Source of the DNA: Dielma fastidiosa
GTDB taxonomy: Bacteria > Bacillota_I > Bacilli_A > Erysipelotrichales > Erysipelotrichaceae
DNA: 33,053 nt
Direction: 5' to 3'
NCBI RefSeq assembly: GCF_000313565.1
Contig: NZ_HE578927.1
Span: 1 to 33,053 of the forward strand
The first letter of the stretch is position 1; each line of letters starts with the position of its first letter. Positions 6,811 to 15,276 of this stretch are shown piece after piece. The position numbers were made by a program, and so were the translations under genes. The notes below the pieces were generated by a model, which worked only from the letters and a program-made list of their open reading frames with translations, did not search any database and was not told where the DNA came from.

Positions 6811-8262
6811 TTATTGCCACAGCTTTGCGGCATCATAGTAATTCATAGCCGCCTCTAAATAATTGAGCTGGCTGCATTCCCGAATAATCTGCAGATGAAT
6901 CAACTGAAATAAATGAGCGGTTTGAACCGCAAATTGATCCCGTTCTCCTTTTTCCAACGCTGCTGACGCTTTCATACACAGCTTGTAGATTTCATACTCA
7001 GGCTGGCTTTTTTCTTTGCTGATAAAGCCCGGTAAACGTCTGCCGACAATGAAATTCTTACGAATCATCACATAGATCGTCTTCAGTGTTTCATATTGAA
7101 TATGATCGATAATAAATTGCAGCAGAATACCCGCGATAAAACGGTGATCAAAGGGATCATGCCAGGCTGTCTCCAATTCCCTCTGCAGCTTTAAACAATC
7201 GTCTGGCAGCACTGCTGAAACCACCGAAGCTGCCACCCCTTCTACACTCAGCGCCAGTAATTCTAAGCTGTCTAACAGCAGGCGGATATTGCCGGCAATT
7301 AATTCCGGTTTAATGGGGGCCTGTTTCAGTTCATCCAGATCCATCATCACTTCAATTCCTGAATGCGGGGCTGCCTTTAGTGCGCCTAAGACCTGCAGCT
7401 CTTTGATTGCCTTAAGTGTCGTATCGATACTGACCCCATAGATGCTCTGAAGCTCCTTATGTGAAGGCAGGCGGCTGCCCTTTGGATATTGTCCAATGGC
7501 AATTCGACCTAAAATATCGACGCAAATACTTGAATACCGTTCTTCGCTTTTGCGCACCTTCTGTTCCAAATCCGCGCAGCCGACACAAAAAATAGAATCC
7601 GGCTTTACTTGATAAGGTGGTACCTCAGCATCGTTATCCAAGCCGTAAACAGCAGACATATCATCAAATTTAACACTGGCCGGATCACCGCCGTTTTTGA
7701 CCGTTTTTAAGAACAGCGTTAACTGCCGGCGATAAGTTTCACGAATGGCAGCATCACTGTGCAGCGATTCCAGCTCTGAAAAGCCTAAGCTGTCAACAAC
7801 TCTCAGCATCAGCTCATTGCCGTTGCGGGCAATCAGATAACGCCAAAATTGATTAGACAGCTGCCAAAAACGCTCTTTTGAAACCGTCTCCATACTTACA
7901 ATGATGGTCCTTAAATACGCCCAGTCCGCATCCTGACATAGCTTTAGACCCTGATCAATCAACGGATAACAAAGCAGTACCCCTGTCCGTAAAGCGTCCA
8001 CAGCCGCGATAGCATCTGCCTGCTTTAAAGCCAGCTGCGATGTTTTCTGCATTGACTGATAGATGATGATCGGCCGTTTGCGCTTCTGAGTCGCGATCAG
8101 ACCTTCCTGAGCTAAAAGTTCCAGGGAACGCCGCACCGTCTTTTCAGAAGTGTTGAATTCCTCACACAGCTTAGCTCTTGAGGGCAGCTGACTGCCCGCC
8201 GGCAAGATACCGCAGATTATTTTATTTTTCAAATTCACATAAACCTTTTCATACAAGATCAT
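6811..8262 (-). CDS. Tandem GntR-like regulator (two winged-helix halves)
   Basis: The 483 residues look like two GntR-type proteins joined end to end. The first winged helix is at 3-68 (SQLPSRAKLCEEFNTSEKTV...LLAQEGLI) and the second at about 243-307 (SRLPSHKELQSIYGVSIDTT...LQVLGALK). Each is followed by roughly 165 residues of helical sequence that I cannot assign firmly; FCD-like is possible. One chain would therefore carry two DNA-binding heads. It is the last gene of a three-gene unit, starting 28 bp after the hybrid kinase stop. GAGGG lies about ten bases before ATG 8262. No receiver domain is present, so control by the upstream kinase would have to be indirect. Target and ligand are unknown. 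Confidence 0.85.
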   Translation of the reverse strand: MILYEKVYVNLKNKIICGILPAGSQLPSRAKLCEEFNTSEKTVRRSLELLAQEGLIATQKRKRPIIIYQSMQKTSQLALKQADAIAAVDALRTGVLLCYPLIDQGLKLCQDADWAYLRTIIVSMETVSKERFWQLSNQFWRYLIARNGNELMLRVVDSLGFSELESLHSDAAIRETYRRQLTLFLKTVKNGGDPASVKFDDMSAVYGLDNDAEVPPYQVKPDSIFCVGCADLEQKVRKSEERYSSICVDILGRIAIGQYPKGSRLPSHKELQSIYGVSIDTTLKAIKELQVLGALKAAPHSGIEVMMDLDELKQAPIKPELIAGNIRLLLDSLELLALSVEGVAASVVSAVLPDDCLKLQRELETAWHDPFDHRFIAGILLQFIIDHIQYETLKTIYVMIRKNFIVGRRLPGFISKEKSQPEYEIYKLCMKASAALEKGERDQFAVQTAHLFQLIHLQIIRECSQLNYLEAAMNYYDAAKLWQ

Positions 8263-8290
8263 TTGTCATAAACCCTCAGCTTTAAGAATA

Positions 8291-10825
8291 TTAGTGCCGA
8301 TGTTTTTGAACTTGCCCATACTGAGTGCAGATATCAGCTAATACAAAAGGCTTGCCGATATGCGCATCCATGCCGCAGTCCAAACATTTTTGAATATCCT
8401 CCTGGAAAGAATTAGCCGTCATCGCAATAATGATTACCTGTCCTGCATCGTGCCGATCTAACGCGCGAATCACTTCGGTTGCACTGCAGCCATCCATGAT
8501 CGGCATCTGAACATCCATCAGAATCAGATCATAATAACCCTCTTCTGATGCGGTAAAGCGTTCAACAGCGATCTGCCCGTTAGTCGCTGTATCAATAACC
8601 GCTCCTGCAAACCTCAGCAGTTCAACTGCAATTTCAAGATTAATTTCATTATCTTCAACAATCAAAACACGCTTACCGCTTAATATTGAGGCTGTCTCAC
8701 TGTCATCGGCTGGCTGAGCATCGGCTTGACCATCATCCAACAGCTGCACGATATCCTTAGTAAAAGCCGGCAAGAAAAGCACCTTGGCTATTTTTAATGC
8801 TGAAGCTCTGGCTTCCAATTCATCCTTATCATATCCCATTAAGATTAATTCAGGCATTCTTATTCTATCACTGTCATAAAGTAACTGCAACTTTTGCGTA
8901 AACTCATTGCTTTCTGCCAAGGATACAAAACACGCATCAACCGACGCCGCAGTATTGCAAAGCGCTAATGCCTGTTCGGCGGTTTTGGTTGCTACAGCTT
9001 CAAAGCCTAAGTGATGCAGCAGATCCGCGAGCGCTTGGCGCTGCGGCTGATAATCGTCTATGACTAAAACACGGCCGCTGAATGGCTGAGCCTGTTCCTC
9101 ACGCTCATAAGCAAACGGCAGATTAACCTTGAAGCAGCTTCCCTTGCCAACCTCACTATCTAAGGTGATGGTACCGCCCATCATCTGCACAAATTGCTTG
9201 GTAATCGGCAGACCTAAGCCAGTTCCCCCATACTGACGGGCAACGCCTGAGGTTTCCTGAATAAAGGCTTCAAAGATTTTATCAAAATTTTCCCTGGCGA
9301 TGCCGCAGCCTGTATCGCTGACCTTAAAAGTCAGCCAAAGACGATCATCATCACTTAATGACGTTTCAATACTTAAAACGATCGTACCGCCGGTCGGTGT
9401 GAATTTCAATGCGTTAGAAAGCAGATTATTTAAAATTTGATTCAGTCGCAAGGAATCTCCAATCAGCACTTCATTGACTGCCTGCGCGCAATAAGCATTA
9501 AAATGTATACCCTTTTCACATGCCTGAATATAGAACACGGTTGTAATTCCCTTCAGTAATTCTCTGAAATTAAACGCCGCCTGATGCAGTTCAATTTTAC
9601 CTCTTTCAATCTTAGACATATCCAAAATATCATTAATTAAAACTAACAGATGATTCGAAGAATAACTGATTTTATCAAGACAGTTTTTCATTCGTTCCGG
9701 CTGATCAATATAACGCTGTCCCACCTCGGTCATACCGATAATGCCGTTCAGCGGAGTACGAATCTCATGCGACATCTGAGAAAGAAAATCACTCTTTGCC
9801 TGATTCGCCTGTTCCGCCCGTTCCTTGGCTTCCATTAATAGCTGCTGATGGCGCTGTTCAATCTGCCGGTAAAGCATGAAAAATACAAAAATAATTATCA
9901 TGACCGTCACAAAAATGCCGGCAGCCGCAAACAGCATCAGAAGACTGAGCCGCGACACCTGCGAATTCACTGTCTCATAAGCCATACTGGTCATCATATA
10001 CCATTCGGTATCAGGAATTGGCGCATAATACAGATATTCATGTTCATCACCCAACCGTAAAGAAAGCATCCCGCTTTGACCGTTCTCAATCTGACTCTGC
10101 AGTGATGTCAGCTCATAGCCAGCATCAAATACTGCCTGCTGCTTAAAGATTGAAAACAGATTGCTGCCGCTTAAGAACGGATTCACATCCTCACCGCGGA
10201 TAATAAAATTACCTTCACGGTTAATTACATTGGTATAAGAATTAGTGCCTTTCTGATTCAGTGCCACCTTCTCACTGATTTTCATTGTATTAATTCCGAC
10301 AATGACGGCCACTAATTGTTCATTTTTATAGGCTTTGGGAACAATCGAAGTCCCCAGCAGAATCACATCATCATCCCAGATCGTTTCATCAATTGAAATA
10401 ATTTCCTTGCTGCCATTCAACAGTTCATTCAGCGCTCTGATTTTAGAAATCGCCGGCTGTGACCCCTGTGGTGTATAAGCCATCCCCTGTGAATTGATCA
10501 CCGCTACATAGGAAAAATCATTATCCGTCTGAATTTGTTTCAAAAACGACTTCAGCGCTTCCTCATCGCTTAATTCACTCATCGACAGCGCATTCGTCAT
10601 TGTCTTGATCTGTGCGAACTGACTTTTCATATTTGTATTAAAATGACTGCTGGTCTGTGAATTCATTTCCTGCAGATAAACCTCACTGATTTTTGACACC
10701 GTTTCCGATGCCGCTTCATTATAAGACTTTAAAGCAAATGAGCAAGCCAACACAATAAAGAGAATCAAAGTACAAATGACAAGAATAATAATCTGCTTCT
10801 CGCCCTTCATCTTATGCTTTTTCAT
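8291..10825 (-). CDS. Hybrid sensor histidine kinase with dCACHE-like sensor and two receiver domains
   Basis: A membrane signal-transduction kinase of 844 residues. Order: transmembrane helix about 10-32; extracytoplasmic sensor of about 250 residues, dCACHE-like; second transmembrane helix 293-317; short linker; HisKA with H353 in [10 protein letters not shown]; HATPase_c with [17 protein letters not shown] and GTGLGL boxes; first receiver about 586-705; second receiver about 718-840 with acidic pair ED and phospho-acceptor D771 (LILMDVQMP). In the first receiver the acceptor position is Ser (CFVSLAES) and the conserved Lys is Leu, so it is probably not phosphorylated. No HPt or output domain is present or encoded nearby. 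It starts 21 bp after the solute-binding lipoprotein gene, AAAGGGGG upstream, which suggests the lipoprotein presents the signal. Confidence 0.93.
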   Translation of the reverse strand: MKKHKMKGEKQIIILVICTLILFIVLACSFALKSYNEAASETVSKISEVYLQEMNSQTSSHFNTNMKSQFAQIKTMTNALSMSELSDEEALKSFLKQIQTDNDFSYVAVINSQGMAYTPQGSQPAISKIRALNELLNGSKEIISIDETIWDDDVILLGTSIVPKAYKNEQLVAVIVGINTMKISEKVALNQKGTNSYTNVINREGNFIIRGEDVNPFLSGSNLFSIFKQQAVFDAGYELTSLQSQIENGQSGMLSLRLGDEHEYLYYAPIPDTEWYMMTSMAYETVNSQVSRLSLLMLFAAAGIFVTVMIIIFVFFMLYRQIEQRHQQLLMEAKERAEQANQAKSDFLSQMSHEIRTPLNGIIGMTEVGQRYIDQPERMKNCLDKISYSSNHLLVLINDILDMSKIERGKIELHQAAFNFRELLKGITTVFYIQACEKGIHFNAYCAQAVNEVLIGDSLRLNQILNNLLSNALKFTPTGGTIVLSIETSLSDDDRLWLTFKVSDTGCGIARENFDKIFEAFIQETSGVARQYGGTGLGLPITKQFVQMMGGTITLDSEVGKGSCFKVNLPFAYEREEQAQPFSGRVLVIDDYQPQRQALADLLHHLGFEAVATKTAEQALALCNTAASVDACFVSLAESNEFTQKLQLLYDSDRIRMPELILMGYDKDELEARASALKIAKVLFLPAFTKDIVQLLDDGQADAQPADDSETASILSGKRVLIVEDNEINLEIAVELLRFAGAVIDTATNGQIAVERFTASEEGYYDLILMDVQMPIMDGCSATEVIRALDRHDAGQVIIIAMTANSFQEDIQKCLDCGMDAHIGKPFVLADICTQYGQVQKHRH

Positions 10826-10846
10826 ACTATTCCCCCTTTATTTGAC

Positions 10847-12796
10847 TTAATCCGCATTCGCAAGATCAACGATCCTGCCTTCCAGCTCAATGATTTTCTC
10901 CTGTTCAGGATGATCGCGGGAATACTGCTTCACCATTTCCCGATAGCTCATGCCGCTTTCTTTAATCAGTGTCACATCACCCTTTGGGGTGTTTTCATCA
11001 TAGATATTCAGCATCGTATAGCCATCGCCGTTGCCCTCAAAATAACCGACCGCACCTGCCATATAATTATTTACCGCCAGCTGATAGTTCGCCTTTAAAT
11101 CAATCGGTGTACCATCCGGCAGGGAAACTGATACCATTCGGCTGCCCCGTGGTTTAGAGCTGTCAAACACATAATGCAGACCAGAAATCTGCAGGAAACG
11201 GCCATTAGGAAATTCATCATCACTATAGGTTACGCAGTTCTCCAGCATATCCCATATTGTTTGACCCGATGCTTCAATTACGATGACCTCATTTTCAAAC
11301 GGAAACAGCGCTTCTAAATCTTCGCAATATACATCACCGATATAGAGGCTGCTGCGGATATTGCCGCCGTTCACCACCGCAATCGGCGCCGCGGCCACAG
11401 AAGCGATGCAGTCAGCCAAAAAATTGCCAAGTTCGGTTTCGGTGCGCCGTACATTAAAGTTTTGAAACAGCAGATCCTGTTTCATAACGGTAAGCACGGA
11501 TAAATTATCAGCCATCGCCTGTGAACCCTCAAGATAATATTGATCCACCGCCTGCAGCAGCTCCTCATTCGTAAGTCTGCCAGCCATCCGCTGCTGAGCC
11601 GTGCTGCCCAGATACTGGACAACTCTTTCCGGAAAATTCAAATTATAAACATAACCGGAATCAATAAACGTTTCTACACCATTAGGAACCGATGTTTCAT
11701 TCGCAACATAACCACGCAGACTGGAAGCCCCCATCTGCAGATCCTTAATGATGGCATCCTGACCTTCCTGAGTAGATATCAGCGCTAAGATTCGCTTGCA
11801 TGCTTCCTGCTTTTCCTCGCTGATTGATGCATTGATGCCGACATAGCTTGACGGTGCATAAAGAATCCAAGATTCATTTCCCTCATCACTCATTAACGGC
11901 AGCATGCGGTATGAATACTGCATCGCTTTGCCTTCTTCAAAGGCTATTTGATTTTCACTCACACACTGCGCAAAAAGACTGGAATCGCCAAAAACGGCCG
12001 CCAGATTTCCCGACGCCATCCGCTCATGGGTAAGAATGCTGTTGCGCTGCTTGCTTAATGGCGCCGCATCTAAAACACCGCTGGCTACCAGCTCATCCGT
12101 CAAATCAAAGACATTATCCCAAACACCCGTTAAACGGCTGTTTTTCTCTTTGTAATCAGAAAGCCATTGAACACCCTCAACCGTACCTAAAAAATCAGGC
12201 ACCTCACCGCCGATTAAAAACAAGCCAAAATAAGTATTATAATCACTTTGAATGGCTATATTCTTATCATCATCTCCAAGACCATAGCCTTGCTGCTTTA
12301 ACTGAACAAGGGCTTCAATCAATGATTGATTGCTGTTAGGCAATTCAATGCCCGCCTGTTCAAACAAAGTCTCATTAATGATATAGCCATAATACTGCCC
12401 CGGCAGCGGCAGCTGATAATTTTTTCCTTCTACACGCAGACCCTTCATAATCGTACCATCATAGGCAGCGCTGGCGCTCAAATCGCTGATGTCAATAAGA
12501 TATTGACTGTTATCATCGGTATAAGCTTCTTTTGAGAGCACTAAATCAGGGCCATAGCCATTTTCTAAACGCCGTGATAATTCGCTTGTATACGGTGTGA
12601 TCTCACATTGCAGATCAATATCTGAATACGTTGATTCCACAAGCTCTTCCAATTGCGGAAATTTATTAGTATAAAGCACCGTTATGACGATTTTATCTGA
12701 TTTCTCCACAGTCTTTTGCTGACAGCCGCCAACCAGACAAAAACATAATAAAACCGCCAGCCCCTTCAAACATCTGTATCGATTTGATTCACGCAT
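10847..12796 (-). CDS. Lipoprotein: solute-binding domain fused to 5'-nucleotidase C-terminal domain
   Basis: A 649-residue exported lipoprotein: hydrophobic signal and lipobox VGGC with lipidated C25. Residues about 35-420 resemble an ABC family-1 solute-binding protein. Residues about 445-600 match the C-terminal domain of UshA-type 5'-nucleotidases: RRTETELGNFLAD, N475-GGNIRSS, the FPFENEV segment near 496, and GNGDGY near 590. In UshA this domain binds the nucleotide base between aromatic residues; the FPF phenylalanine and a Tyr near 575 could serve here. The catalytic metallophosphoesterase domain is absent, so binding rather than hydrolysis is expected. Start ATG 12796 is set by AAGGAGG eight bases upstream; an upstream in-frame GTG (12814) lies before that site. 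First gene of the unit, followed by the hybrid kinase. Confidence 0.9.
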   Translation of the reverse strand: MRESNRYRCLKGLAVLLCFCLVGGCQQKTVEKSDKIVITVLYTNKFPQLEELVESTYSDIDLQCEITPYTSELSRRLENGYGPDLVLSKEAYTDDNSQYLIDISDLSASAAYDGTIMKGLRVEGKNYQLPLPGQYYGYIINETLFEQAGIELPNSNQSLIEALVQLKQQGYGLGDDDKNIAIQSDYNTYFGLFLIGGEVPDFLGTVEGVQWLSDYKEKNSRLTGVWDNVFDLTDELVASGVLDAAPLSKQRNSILTHERMASGNLAAVFGDSSLFAQCVSENQIAFEEGKAMQYSYRMLPLMSDEGNESWILYAPSSYVGINASISEEKQEACKRILALISTQEGQDAIIKDLQMGASSLRGYVANETSVPNGVETFIDSGYVYNLNFPERVVQYLGSTAQQRMAGRLTNEELLQAVDQYYLEGSQAMADNLSVLTVMKQDLLFQNFNVRRTETELGNFLADCIASVAAAPIAVVNGGNIRSSLYIGDVYCEDLEALFPFENEVIVIEASGQTIWDMLENCVTYSDDEFPNGRFLQISGLHYVFDSSKPRGSRMVSVSLPDGTPIDLKANYQLAVNNYMAGAVGYFEGNGDGYTMLNIYDENTPKGDVTLIKESGMSYREMVKQYSRDHPEQEKIIELEGRIVDLANAD

Positions 12797-12809
12797 CTTG
12801 TTTTCCTCC

Positions 12810-12840
12810 TTCACTGCTTTTAAAGCAGCCAGGCAGTGAA
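12810..12840 (-). promoter_or_regulatory. Leader hairpins touching the ribosome site
   Basis: In the 5' leader, an 8-bp stem (TTCACTGC/GCAGTGAA) ends immediately before GGAGG of the lipoprotein gene. A second, mutually exclusive hairpin (CTGCTTT-T-AAAGCAG, 12814-12828) lies inside it. The alternative folds next to the Shine-Dalgarno could affect translation; this is inference. Confidence 0.45.
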
Positions 12841-12911
12841 ACAGGTACCGCTGGCGTAGGCTGTCAAAAGCATTAAATTTGATTAAAATTCTTGGTACTA
12901 ATGCCAGTTAA

Positions 12912-12940
12912 AGTATATCATCATAATTTATGGAAAGCAA
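12912..12940 (-). promoter_or_regulatory. Promoter of the lipoprotein/kinase/GntR operon
   Basis: On the minus strand, -35 TTGCTT (12935-12940), 17 nt, and -10 TATACT (12912-12917) with an extended TGA before it. The leader is about 110 nt. Confidence 0.75.
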
Positions 12941-12947
12941 TTGCTTT
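12934..12947. promoter_or_regulatory. Palindromic operator candidate over the -35 box
   Basis: AAAGCAATTGCTTT is a perfect 14-bp palindrome that contains the -35 hexamer. It is a natural binding site for a dimeric repressor; the tandem GntR protein of the same operon is one candidate. Confidence 0.5.
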
Positions 12948-12965
12948 AGCGGTATACAAGGCCAA

Positions 12966-12997
12966 GAAAAAAACCTTCTCATTAAAATGAAAAGGTT
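12966..12997 (-). terminator. Terminator after murD, end of the dcw cluster
   Basis: A stem of AACCTT-C-TCATT with AATGA-A-AAGGTT (one mismatch, 2-nt loop) is followed on the minus strand by a run of eight U. Confidence 0.85.
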
Positions 12998-13005
12998 CAA
13001 TTAGT

Positions 13006-14316
13006 TCATTCGTGAATTATTTTCAATACCGCTTCCTTAAACAAATCGCCGCGCTGTTCATAATTATCAAATTGATCATAGCTTGAACAAGCGGGGGAAA
13101 GCAGGATCACATCACCCGGCGCGCTCATCTGCCATGCCTCATTCAGCGCATCAAACATCGTTTCACATTGCTTTGAACGGGTAAATATCTCCGCAATTTT
13201 AGCTTTAGTTTCACCAAATGCCAGACAGCACTTGATTCGATCATCATAAGCGCGCATTTCTTCAAAAGGGATTCCCTTATCATGACCGCCGGCCAATAAC
13301 AGGATATTTTTAGGGAATGAGGCAATACCAATGGCAGCCGCCTGCGTATTGGTAGCCTTAGAATCATTGTAGAAGCTGACGCCATTTTTTTCACCGACAT
13401 ATTCAATGCGGTGTTCAATACCCTTAAATGAAGTTAATGCCTGTTCAACATCTTTAAAACTCACACCTAATTTAACTGCCATCGCACCGGCGATCATCGC
13501 GTTGCTGACATTATGCATACCGACTACCTTTAAATCATCAAGCTTAAACAGGCGCTTGTCAAACAGCCATGCACAGCCGTCTTTAATGCAAAGCGGCGTA
13601 TCGGTTCGAAGCAATGAGAAATCGATGATTTTACACTTGAGATCACGCGCATACTGCATCACGATCGGATCATCCACATTGCGCAAAAACCAGTCATCAC
13701 CACGCTGATTCATGGCGATTCTAAACTTTGACGCGTAATATTCTTCAACACTGTTCATATAATCAAGATGATCCGGCGCCAGGTTACAGACAACCGCTGC
13801 CTCAGGATGAAAGCTTTCTATCCCTAACAGCTGAAAATTAGATAATTCAAGCGCGATATCTTTTTCTTCATTACCATATTTTAATGCCAGCTCACTAAGC
13901 GGTGTACCGATATTACCGGCTGCCTCACAGCGGCCATTCGCCTTTAAGCACTCATAAAGCATGCTTGTAATCGTCGTCTTGCCATTGGTGCCAGTCACCG
14001 CGCCGTAATGAAACTTCTCTGCATACCAGCTGGCAATTTCAATTTCCGTATAGATTTTTACTTGATGCTCAACAAAATAGCGGATAATCGGCACTGAATA
14101 TTTTATACCGGGATTCTTTACGATAAACGCATAGTCATCGTTGAAGAGGAAGTCCGGATGCCCCTCATCCACAACTCGGATGCCCAATGTTTCAAGCTCC
14201 TCCTTATCCGGAATACGCTGCATATCCGTTAAAGTGACCGTATAACCCTTTTGATTCAATAACCGGGCGGCTGCATTGCCGCTTTTCGCATTGCCGATAA
14301 CCAGACACGTTGCCAT
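13006..14316 (-). CDS. murD: UDP-N-acetylmuramoyl-L-alanine:D-glutamate ligase
   Basis: MurD adds D-glutamate to UDP-MurNAc-L-alanine with ATP in cytoplasmic peptidoglycan precursor synthesis. The 436-residue length is normal. Seen: an N-terminal Rossmann-like domain (LVIGNAKSGNAAARLL), the ATP loop GTNGKTT at 109-115, the NLAPDHLDYM segment, and NDSKATN plus LLLAGGHDKG of the C-terminal ligase domain. The start codon directly follows the mraY stop (TAA-ATG), with a GGGGGT ribosome site inside mraY, so the two are translationally linked. It is the last gene of the cluster; a terminator follows. Confidence 0.97.
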   Translation of the reverse strand: MATCLVIGNAKSGNAAARLLNQKGYTVTLTDMQRIPDKEELETLGIRVVDEGHPDFLFNDDYAFIVKNPGIKYSVPIIRYFVEHQVKIYTEIEIASWYAEKFHYGAVTGTNGKTTITSMLYECLKANGRCEAAGNIGTPLSELALKYGNEEKDIALELSNFQLLGIESFHPEAAVVCNLAPDHLDYMNSVEEYYASKFRIAMNQRGDDWFLRNVDDPIVMQYARDLKCKIIDFSLLRTDTPLCIKDGCAWLFDKRLFKLDDLKVVGMHNVSNAMIAGAMAVKLGVSFKDVEQALTSFKGIEHRIEYVGEKNGVSFYNDSKATNTQAAAIGIASFPKNILLLAGGHDKGIPFEEMRAYDDRIKCCLAFGETKAKIAEIFTRSKQCETMFDALNEAWQMSAPGDVILLSPACSSYDQFDNYEQRGDLFKEAVLKIIHE

Positions 14317-15276
14317 TTACATTACCCCCAGAAAATAACCTAAGATTGCAAAACCTAAGGAAATCATCCAAAACATTACTACGACCTGCGTTTCCTTAAA
14401 GCCGCTTAATTCGAAATGATGATGCAGCGGCGCCATTTTAAAGACCCGCTTGCCGGTAGCCTTAAAGCTCGTTACCTGAATGACTACTGACATCAATTCC
14501 ATGACAAAGATGCCGCCGATGATGACCAACAGCAATTCCTGCTTCAATACCATTGCTGTGGCAGCTAAAAGACCGCCCAGCGCCAATGAACCAGTATCAC
14601 CCATGAAGATTTTGGCGGGATGCAGATTAAATTTAAGATAACCAAGCAAAGACGCGATCACCGCCAGCAGGAATAAAGCTAAATCGCTTTTACTCTGATG
14701 TATGGAAAGCAGAACAAAGGGTGAAAGAGCAATAATCACACAGCCTGCCGATAAACCATCTAGGCCATCAGTCAAATTTACCGCATTGCTTTCCGCCGTA
14801 AACATGATAAAGATCAGCAGGAAATACAGCCAGCCTAATTCAATTTCCATATTCAGAACTGGCACATTGATGGTTGTCGGGGCAATTCTTTGATAAAGAT
14901 AAAAGAACAGTACCGCTAACACACTCTGCATCAGAAATTTCATCTTCGGTGATAAGCCGCGGTTATTCTTTTGAACCACGATGATAAAATCATCAATAAA
15001 GCCAATCATCGCATAACCGACATAAGCCAGCACGACAATCTGCATTTCCGGATTCATGAAAGCCGGCGCATCCAAAATCAGCAGCACCAGAATCGGTACC
15101 AGAATAAAAACAATGCCGCCCATCGTCGGCGTACCGTTTTTGGCTTTATGGGAAGCCGGTCCCTCTTCACGCTCGCTCTGTCCGAATTTAACTTTATGTA
15201 AAATCGGAATCAGGATCGGCATCACAGCCAGCGTGATGCACAATCCCAGACCGACAGCTAATAAATATTGATTCAT
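14317..15276 (-). CDS. mraY: Phospho-MurNAc-pentapeptide transferase
   Basis: MraY joins UDP-MurNAc-pentapeptide to undecaprenyl phosphate at the membrane, giving lipid I. The 319-residue protein is a multi-pass membrane protein (about ten hydrophobic segments). It carries the family motifs: the aspartates in GFIDDFIIVVQKNNRGLSPKMKF, NLTDGLDGL, and the histidine motif APLHHHFEL near the end. Its ATG overlaps the murE stop by four bases (ATGA) and its stop abuts murD, so murE-mraY-murD are closely coupled. Confidence 0.97.
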   Translation of the reverse strand: MNQYLLAVGLGLCITLAVMPILIPILHKVKFGQSEREEGPASHKAKNGTPTMGGIVFILVPILVLLILDAPAFMNPEMQIVVLAYVGYAMIGFIDDFIIVVQKNNRGLSPKMKFLMQSVLAVLFFYLYQRIAPTTINVPVLNMEIELGWLYFLLIFIMFTAESNAVNLTDGLDGLSAGCVIIALSPFVLLSIHQSKSDLALFLLAVIASLLGYLKFNLHPAKIFMGDTGSLALGGLLAATAMVLKQELLLVIIGGIFVMELMSVVIQVTSFKATGKRVFKMAPLHHHFELSGFKETQVVVMFWMISLGFAILGYFLGVM

